NCBI RefSeq assembly: GCF_000143415.4
Contig: NW_003314355.1
Location: 592,092 to 656,091 of the forward strand
Origin: Selaginella moellendorffii
Taxonomy: Eukaryota > Streptophyta > Lycopodiopsida > Selaginellales > Selaginellaceae
DNA: 64,000 nucleotides
Direction: 5' to 3'
Both the position numbers and the translations under genes were made by a program. Positions 56,451 to 64,000 of the stretch are shown here, in pieces. The notes under the pieces were generated by a model that was not told the DNA's origin, did no database searches, and was given only the letters and a program-made list of their open reading frames with translations. Each line of letters opens with the position of its first letter. Position 1 is the first letter of the stretch.

Positions 56451-56699
56451 GTGGCTACAAGTATTTAGACATTATTGTAAACACTATAATGACACCCTGT
56501 TTTATTGGCCTCAGATCTAAAGTTCCATCAATTCCCTTGTGTAAGTAAAGACCTTTATGTATAAGTAAAACCTGGAAGGTGTCTGTGTATTGAGGAGAGA
56601 AGACTTCCTCCTTGTGTTAGTGACTTGGATTTCAAGACTTAAAAGATTGGAGCCTCACAGAAGATTTTGTTCTTGACAGTTTTGATTTCTTGTTTAGCC

Positions 56700-57200
56700 C
56701 ATAATGTTTAGATTTTCTCTTTCTTTTGATCTTCATTACATATCCTTCTTTTGCCATGCTATGCTGTCATTGATCAAGGAGTATATAACTTCAAGTTGCT
56801 AATGTTACTCCATTGAATCAAATTTTTTATGGTTTGGGGCATGTATCATATTAGTGTTATGCCCATCTTTGATGTGTTGCCACCTCTAACTATGATTACA
56901 TAATTTATTCTGTTTTTGGTCTTTTGCCATTTCCCATTAGTATAAAGTATGATTGTGATATCGATTTACAAGTTATAAATGATGTAGTTAGTTTTTCGAT
57001 TATGATGAGGAATTTGATTATTATAGAAATAGCTTTAGAGATGAGTGGAAGATTTTGCAATGTAAGTATAGAAACACTATCTTATATTCATAATGTTTCT
57101 TCCTTATGTACAATATTTCATTTTCCTGATATAATGATTCTTATTCTTAGTTCAATGTTAAGTTGAGTGTTTTCTATTTTTATATTAATTTAAATGTTGA
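56700..57200 (+). repeat. Long inverted repeat, left arm
   Basis: It pairs with 58690-59170 on the opposite strand. Shared landmarks include CTTTCTTTTGATCTTCATT, TGTTATGCCCATCTTTGATG and TTTTGCCATCT/TTTC strings. Identity looks moderate. This arm has stops in VMPIFDVLPPL..., while the other arm is more open. Confidence 0.7.
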
Positions 57201-58689
57201 GCATGCGTGTGAAGTTGAAAATCTTGTTTATGTTCCAAGGGTTGAATCACTTTTATTAAAGTTGCAAATTGAGTACATGTCCCCAATTGTGAATGCCACT
57301 AAAAGACTTTGTTTTACCATTGTTGTTGAAGGCTTTATATGTTTTGAGAGTGAACATTTCTATAGATTTTTTTGTCTCAAGTGTTGAATTATATATTAAA
57401 GAAGTTGAGTAGTGTGAATCTTTTACTTATATTGTGGTATTTTATAATAGGAGGTTTTCTATTTCCAAACTTTGAGCACATGTCCTTTTTATTTCTCTAT
57501 TTTTACATTAACAGCTGTTGAAAATTCCTTCTAATACTTTTATATCCATTTTTTCTCCACAATATCCTCAATTTTCTCTTTGCTTTGACACTTTAAATTT
57601 TTTTTCCTTCAGAGAATAAGGTAAAGAAGACATATGGGAGTTTAGCCTTGATGATGGAATGCGGACAAACAAATACAATAATGGAGTGAGGATGAGCATA
57701 ATAAATTTGAACAGATCCTCAATATAGTGAGGTTGAATAAATGTGATAGTGGAATAAAGCTAAACATAAATAGCAAAATAAAGACAAATATAACACATTT
57801 GAATGGAGCTGGTGTTTTAAATTTTTTATTTTTATTTTTTTTGAAGAGGGGATTAGGAGGATGTGAAGGATAAATAAAGTGAGTCTGACCTCCTATATTT
57901 AATGTTAGACAAGGATGAAGGTTGTGAGTTTTAAGTTAACATAAGTCTCAAATGCTATTGAAAGGAAGACGCAAAGACATGTTCTACTTATGGTTGAGAA
58001 TGAGTTAACATCGATCATCGATAGGTAAACTTAGAGATAGAATGTATTATTTGTTACAATGGTACTTTATGAATTGCTATCGAAGTCCCTTGCTTTGGTT
58101 TAAAGTTATGATTTGAACTTTTAGCAGCTGTACATAAAGCTGTAATTAGTTCATTAAGATTCAATAGTCAATTGATGTTTGTGCCATAACTTTGAGTTTT
58201 GTTTAAATTATGATTGTTAATAATTAGTGTGTAAGTGACTTACTTTAGTCCCTTAACCACACTTTTGACCATTTGAAAGAGACTCACTCACAACTTCCAT
58301 AAATTCTATTCATAACTTGGGGACATGCTAGCCCTGTAAATAGCATTTATACCACTTAACTTTTGCACTTAGCCCATGTGCTTTATATGTCTGATCCCAT
58401 GACTGAGAAAATACTCAACACTAGAACTGATCAAAGACTTTGCCAATGAAACAAAAGAAAAATTTTCAACTTCATGGATACACTCAACATCTAGATTAGT
58501 ATGAAGAGGACAAAAAACACTCAACTCAACACTGGACTAAGAATGAAAATTATGAGAGTCACAAATGATCAACGTGCTAAGAGAAGAAAACATTGCAGAT
58601 GAGGAAGAAATACTAGAAACATGAAACGATGGCTCAAGCCGAGAAATAAAAAAGGTTGGGAAAGAGTAGAAAGGAAAGAAAAAGGATCA
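57201..58689. other. AT-rich spacer of the long inverted repeat
   Basis: About 1.5 kb without recognisable coding sequence or other repeats. Confidence 0.4.
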
Positions 58690-59170
58690 GATGGCAAATT
58701 AAAATATTGACACCTACCCTGCAAAATCTCCACTTCATCTTCAAAGTTATCTCCATAATAATCAAGCCCATCATCACACTTTGGAATCCACTTAAGCTCA
58801 TACATATTGTTTTCTCATAAACTTGATCCTCAAACATTTTCCAAGAATTGGACTACATTATCCATAGCTTGCCAATCAATATCACAAGCACACTCCACAT
58901 CAATAAGAGATGGCAAAACACCGAGAAAAAGACAAACTATGTAATCACGTCCTACAAAAGTTGGAGACGACAACACATCAAAGATGGGCATAACACCAAT
59001 ATAATCACACCCTATAGCACCAAAAGTTCGATCTAACAAAGTAGCTTAAATGACATATTCCTTGATCAATGACAGCATGGCATAGTAGAAGAAGAAAATG
59101 CAATGAAGATCAAAAGAAAGAGTAGATTTAAGCACAATGATAGCTAGAATTTTAAATCTTGCAAAAAACT
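58690..59170 (-). repeat. Long inverted repeat, right arm
   Basis: The minus-strand reading includes GVMPIFDVLSSPTFVGRDYI and LPSLIDVECACDIDWQAMDN, continuing after a frame change to EDQVYEKTICMSL. This is probably part of a retrotransposon gag-like region, since an LTR-like junction of gypsy family 1 follows at 59290-59305. The family is not identified. Confidence 0.6.
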
Positions 59171-59302
59171 AATACAGATCTAGATCTAAAAGAGAATGAA
59201 GAAATAAAAATAAAAAAACATAATCTCAAACACTAGAGTAAAGCATTGCCAAAAAACTTTACCCTTTAGAGACATTATAATGCCCCTCACTTCCACCAAT
59301 GT

Positions 59303-59480
59303 GAGTGCTTAGGATATAGGAATAGATATATTAATTGGGGTTTAAACCCTTGCTTATATATAAGAATTAATGGATTAGATTCAATCCCAAATGGACTATC
59401 CATATGCTATAATACTATAATTAGTGTATTACTTAGCTAGGGTAATATATGTATATACATACATGTATTTATACACCTTA
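59303..59480 (-). repeat. LTR-like sequence (gypsy family 1 type)
   Basis: CCCTCACTTCCACCAATGTGAGTGC at 59284-59308 repeats the junction at 30770-30792 and the edge at 14353. The rest is AT-rich with TATATGTATATACATACATG. The right edge is uncertain. Confidence 0.45.
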
Positions 59481-60795
59481 TAACATAAAAGCTTTGCTGG
59501 CCAAATAAACCACCTTTTTTACCACATCCTGTTCCAAAGAAGCAGTCAACACTTCTACATACACGGAAGACCCTCAAGAGCTCTGGATTTGGCTTTCAAT
59601 CTTCTGCCCTTGTTATGCTTCAAAGACACGATTCTAGCTGCTCCAATCTTGCAACTCACCAGCCCTTTATCATGAAGGCATGTGAAGTGTCTTCTGTGTT
59701 CTCTTCTTGAGTAAAGGTTTTTGCTCCAGAGTGCGTAATTAAGTGTTTTATTCACTATATGATCAAAAAACACATATCTGTTGGCCCCATTCTACAGCAA
59801 CTAAAGGCACAAGTTCTTACACGTGAGTGAGAAGATTAGCATTCATCATGCTCATTGCCCTCAATCTCCTAACCTACAAGTGGTTTTTTAGAAGCAGTGA
59901 GACATAGCTTAAATGATAGAAAAGAAAAACTCTGTGAACAACTTCCTCACATGATCAAGCCGCTATCAAATGCTTCAGTGAGTGGCCACTTACAAAATGC
60001 CCAGTCCAATGGTAGATCCGATTGTCCAAAACCAGAGATCATCAGGATGGAGATGGTAGTACGAAGATCCAAATGAAAAGAAATGTGAGGAGCTATACCT
60101 CAAATGAAAGCTTCCCACAAGACATGCAAATATGAGAACCAGTGCTTACCCAGCATTGTGTGATCATATGATGGGGAGACGAGCAGAGAGGGAGGAGAGG
60201 CGGCTGGAGGGTGCTTTAGTAGGGGGTGGGACGCTGCTCCCAGGCGGGGTCGTTTTGTGGAACATTGAAGGGTGACATTTTTCTTTCTTTTGAAGGGGTT
60301 GAGATTTATCTTTCACCTTGAAAGTCTATTAAAAAGTATAAACTTCAAAGTATAAAAGATAATCAAAGTTAAATGATATTTTATAAGCATAAGTATTTAC
60401 CATCAATTACATTATCCTACTACATTATGTTTAATTCTTTATTAATAAGAACACTACATTATTTCAGCCTTTCTTTTGAAAGGTTTAATAATAAATCACC
60501 TTTTTATAAAAGGTAAAACACTTTTTTTTTAAGGGTACAAAAAGCTGTCCAAGTTCAGGCATGTTGGCAGTGTGGAATCTTGGGTGTGACTAGGGAATGC
60601 GACATTTTTAAGGAAAGAAAAATGACATCCTTTTAGATTTGAGAAAGAATTATGTATTAAATTTAATGAATGATGAATTAACTAGGAGCAAACATTGTGT
60701 CTTGCTCGTGTTGTGATTTTTCTAGCACTTGTTCCTGTAAGAAATTAGACTACATATGTTTAGCTAGAAAAACCACAAACTTTGTAAAACCATAC
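59481..60795. other. Unassigned; probably intron or 3' region of the bZIP gene
   Basis: No exon was recognised, although the bZIP gene must continue past its donor at 60795. 60170-60260 is a GC-rich island in AT-rich surroundings. Confidence 0.35.
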
Positions 60796-62553
60796 CATCA
60801 AAGTGACATTTTCTTGTGCGAGCTTGTTACGCTCTTCCATAAGTCGGCCCAACTCGCTCCTCAGTGCCGCGTTCTCCACAGCCAAAGCATCCACTCTGGT
60901 GCTTAGTTCTTCACACTCTGCCTGTCTCATTTCACACAAATTAATTCGATTTAAATCACTTTCTTCTGAAAAGGAATGAAGACAAACTTGCCTGCTTTCG
61001 CAATCTCGATCGCCTTGCTGACTCCCGGTTGGATTGCTTTCTTCTTTGCCTTTTGAGCTCCCGTTCATCCTACCAGAGGTACATTGAGAAAAAAAAAGAA
61101 GGAAACAAGTGTGATAAACCTGTGACCACATATCAGAACCATCGCAAGCGGAAGCAGCCCCCAACAGCGAGCTTGGCATCCCCGGGAGCAGCGGCTGCGA
61201 TGGCACTGACGAGTGCTTCGATTTCCTGTGTACTCTGGAAACATTTCCGCTCCAGTAATCCATCAGAGTATTCGGTACTCCCGTTGGATTCGCTTCAATG
61301 GAGCCAGAGCAGCTTCCAAACATTCCTGCTGTATTGCTACTCTCCAAAACTGCAACATCCGAGACCGAGTGAAGTTCCAGCTACTCAAGAGAACAGACTT
61401 TAAAGATCGGTCACCTTCCATAGCCATTTGATGGAAAGCATTCTTCTGCAGCAGAGAACTTGTAAAGCAGTGTTGACGAACGAGGCTAAAACATTCCTTA
61501 CATTGTTGTTGTTGTTGGAGTTGTCATCTTCGCTTCCTTCGCTTGATCCATCGCTGCCACTGCTGCTACTGTCAAAGTGCGGTGAGCTCGATAATCAAAA
61601 CGAAAGAAAGCTGGCTGACCTGTGGCCAAAGCTGCCGTTCTTGACGGGCTTGCTCTTCGATGGCGAGTCGGCTTGTTGCACATCGGCTGACGCAGCAGGA
61701 CCACTCTGAGCCTGTGGAGCTCTCGCGAGTAAAAAACAATCCGTGGTCGCTCACGGTGGACGTACCATTTGGAAAGCCTTTGCACCGAAATGTCCAGGAG
61801 GTGGCCCCTAAAAGCATGCTTAAGACATAGCAGGATGCTTGTTGCTCATTTGCTGTATACGATCAACACTGTTTTTTCTGACGAGAAAAATCTTACCGGC
61901 TGCCCGTAAGGATTGTATGTCGCGAACGATGGCATCAAAGGCTGAAACGCAAACAAAAAAGAGAAAACTTCTCCATTGTCAAAAAAGAGAGAAAAAAAAA
62001 CGTATAAAAAGATGAATACTTGCCTGGATTCCTCCCCACATATAGCGTACTGGCGATGAAGCGTAGCCTGGAACAGCTGCTGCCTGCGAGAGAAACCAAT
62101 CCATCAGTCGCAGAAACGAATCAAAAAGGAAGAACGATCGAAGAACCAAGGATAAGAAGTAAAAAACTCTTGAAAGGAAGAACCTGGAGTGCTGGAGATG
62201 GCGCTGCTGCTCCAATTACATCGGCCATGGGCCATTGGCAAGCGAATTGATGAGCGGCGGACGTGGTCGGCTCCTCGTGATCCTCCTCCTCCTCCTCCTC
62301 CACCACCACCTCTTCCTCCTCGTCCTGTGAACCAGAAAGAGATAGATTGCTAAAAGCTGGTCGATCAAACAGTGGATGGATGAATGAATCAGTGAGCTCC
62401 ATTCCTTCGATCGATAGCAAGAAAATGCCATGCCGATCAAGCAAAGAACACACAGCGCAAGGGAATTTCACGCGAACGATCAAGTACCTGGCGCTGCTGC
62501 TCCGGATCGTGCTGCTCGGGGGCGATCGATTTGCCGTCGCCTTCACTGCCCAT
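60796..62553 (-). CDS. G-box-binding factor type bZIP transcription factor (3' end not located)
   Basis: Eleven exons on the minus strand: 62488-62553, 62184-62324, 62024-62083, 61897-61941, 61766-61807, 61620-61711, 61502-61586, 61415-61445, 61120-61349, 60992-61069 and 60796-60921. They give 332 residues in one frame. The N-terminus MGSEGDGKS and the Pro-rich block with SPVRYMWGGIQ and PSFATYNPYGQPGPPPGHFG are the GBF proline-rich region. A Ser/Asn-rich linker follows, then the basic region RKQSNRESARRSRLRKQ (about 274-290) and a leucine zipper (AECEELSTRVDALAVEN on). GBFs bind CACGTG G-boxes in the nucleus in light and ABA responses. An extra acidic run (VVVEEEEEED) lies in exon 2. Two introns have GC donors. 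A GTATGG donor at 60795 shows that further C-terminal exons exist. Confidence 0.9.
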
Positions 62554-62652
62554 GAAAGAGAGAAATTTTAGGGTGACCGGTGGTGGTCGTTAGTTATGTA
62601 TAACTACTAAAGTAAAGAGAAAAGGGCTTTAGGTTAGGGTTCTTGGAGGAGG
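62554..62652. promoter_or_regulatory. 99-bp divergent promoter between the bZIP and UBX genes
   Basis: Only 99 bp separate the two start codons. The interval contains TTTAGGTTAGGGTTC (about 62630-62643), a telo-box-like motif, and TTAGTTATGTATAACTA, an imperfect palindrome. Both transcripts must have very short leaders or overlap. Confidence 0.6.
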
Positions 62653-63741
62653 ATGGGAGACAAGAAGAAGAAACGCGGCGAGGTCGCTACACTCTCTGAT
62701 CTCAAGCGCGCGCAGGAATCGGACAGCGATTCGGATGGGCAAGAGTACTACACTGGCGGCGAGAAGAGGTAGGCACATCCAAGTTTCGTGGCCGATGAAT
62801 CGATCGATGTGATTTTCAGTGGCATGGTGGTCCAGGATCCTGCCAACAACAAGCAGAACAAGGATGTCGACTCGATTTTCAATCGCGCGCTGGAGCTTGG
62901 AGCCCAGAAGGGGACGGGCGATGTCTCGTCCTCATCCAGCCGCGCCAAATCCGGTGGGTTTGGGGGCGTTGGAAGAACCCTAGCAGGCGGCCAGACATCC
63001 GCGGCGGCAGCTCCGGACGAGGATTCGACGCCGGAGCCAGTGTTTCACACCATCACTTTCTGGAGGAATGGCTTCACTGTGAACGATGGTGGCTTGAGAA
63101 GGCTCGACGATCCAGCAAACATTCCTTTTCTCCAGGTGCGTGAGATAGAGTTTCTTGTTTCTCTCTTTCGGTTCTCACAAGCCCCCTTGCTTGTTCTTCT
63201 AGAGCATCCACAGAGGTGAGTGCCCGAGAGAATTGGACTCTAGAAATCCAGACATCCCGGTCCATGTCAACTTGATGAAGCGCGACGCGGACTGGACCGT
63301 AAGTTCCTTCTCTCAAGTTTCTCTCTTCTCATCTGTGATCTTTGCTTTGCTCCATGCCAGCCGCCGCCTCCAGCGCAGCAGCAATACTTCTTTGGAGCAG
63401 GAAGAACTCTAGGATCTTCGCAGCCTCCCAGCAGCAATGACGCTAGTGACGCCGCTGTGACCCCTGCCGCTCCATTCCGTGGGATCGTGGTGGACGAGCA
63501 GAAGCCTTTCACGTCGCTCCAGCTGCGGCTCGCCGATGGGACGAGAATGGTAGCGCGATTCAACAATCACCACACCGTGGGAGACATTCGTGGGTTTATC
63601 GACGCGGCCCGAGCCGGCGGACCCAAGCTCTACTCGCTCCAAGTCATGGGGTTTCCTCCAAAGCTCCTCAATGATTCGTCGCTCACGATCCAAGAGGCTG
63701 GATTGGCTAACGCTGTTATCATCCAAAAGAGCAATGCGTGA
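62653..63741 (+). CDS. Plant UBX-domain protein, PUX4/PUX5-like (p47-type Cdc48 adaptor)
   Basis: Four exons, 62653-62768, 62820-63135, 63203-63298 and 63361-63741, give 302 residues in frame. The start [19 protein letters not shown] leads to [20 protein letters not shown], a segment typical of PUX3-5. An SEP domain follows ([20 protein letters not shown] to [12 protein letters not shown]), then a C-terminal UBX domain ([20 protein letters not shown], with the VMGFPPK loop that docks into the Cdc48 N-domain). Such proteins link the AAA-ATPase CDC48 to substrates or membranes. No UBA domain is present, as in PUX3-5; animal p47 has one. A small insertion [11 protein letters not shown] precedes GAGRTLG. 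Upstream it shares a promoter with the bZIP gene. Confidence 0.93.
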
Positions 63742-63793
63742 ATAGAACTCCCCTTATTTATTCTCAAGTTTTAGGGCTTGTGAATCGATCGAT

Positions 63794-64000
63794 ATGGATG
63801 CGCGAGCGACGCTGCAGCGTTTTCGGGAGGATCTGTATACCGGAGCTCCGGCGGGGGAGGACTTGGATGGCCAGCTCCTGGCAGAGCCCAGCGATGCGCT
63901 CTCTCATCAGGTATTTCGCGAAATATTTTCTTTCTTTCTACTCGCTTTCTTCTTGATTCAATGCAGGAAGCTGCTGTTCAGGAAGTAATCGGCAGGCAGA
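63794..64000 (+). CDS. Unidentified gene, 5' part only (runs off the right edge)
   Basis: Exon 1 (63794-63910) encodes MDARATLQRFREDLYTGAPA and continues to ALSHQ. A GTATTT donor, a 56-bp intron ending TTCAATGCAG and exon 2 from 63967 (EAAVQEVIGRQ) follow in frame. No family is recognised from 50 residues. The start is only 52 bp after the UBX stop codon, so the promoter would lie in the UBX 3' end or the two are one transcription unit. Confidence 0.5.

Overview
The window reads as nuclear DNA of a land plant. Genes carry short GT-AG introns, mostly 45-70 bp. The gene families are plant ones: PSPG-box glycosyltransferases, a gibberellin 3-oxidase-like dioxygenase, a PLS-type PPR protein, a GBF-type bZIP, a PUX protein and an FBS-type F-box protein. 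Compact genes, tiny introns and large nested Ty3/gypsy blocks fit a lycophyte such as Selaginella; this is inference, since no marker was searched.

Layout. 1-13.9 kb is gene-rich: the N-terminal part of a G-patch/R3H protein (minus), an F-box protein, a secreted glycine-rich protein, a cluster of one broken and two intact UDP-glycosyltransferases (all minus), a kinesin-12-like motor (plus), and a gibberellin 3-oxidase-like dioxygenase converging on it. 14.3-31.4 kb is a retrotransposon nest. A minus-strand chromodomain Ty3/gypsy element is interrupted twice: once by a probable 2-kb solo LTR inside its integrase, and once by an internally deleted relative (24655-27999) flanked by a perfect 5-bp target duplication. 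Pieces of a second gypsy family lie on both sides. 32.6-38.1 kb is a housekeeping island: SRP54 (minus) head-to-head with a PPR gene (plus), then cytosolic ribosomal protein uS11 (RPS14).

38.8-52.8 kb is decayed DNA: Ty1/copia pieces, a RING-finger gene cut off by copia sequence, three related blocks of PPR pseudogenes, short tRNA-like repeats and a 204-bp tandem repeat. 52.8-55.8 kb holds a dual-specificity phosphatase (minus) and two unidentified, apparently frameshifted genes. 56.4-60.7 kb is AT-rich and contains a long inverted repeat and an LTR-like stretch. 60.8-64.0 kb is again compact: a G-box-binding bZIP (minus) only 99 bp from a PUX4/5-like UBX-domain gene (plus), then the start of a further gene 52 bp after the UBX stop codon.

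The intact genes belong to unrelated pathways (small-molecule glycosylation, gibberellin synthesis, protein targeting, translation, organelle RNA processing, Cdc48 cofactors), so no operon-like or biosynthetic cluster is claimed beyond the tandem UGTs. Exon models were built by hand from splice sites. Seven of them (G-patch, F-box, kinesin, dioxygenase, SRP54, uS11, UBX) and the visible part of the bZIP gene keep frame across every junction.
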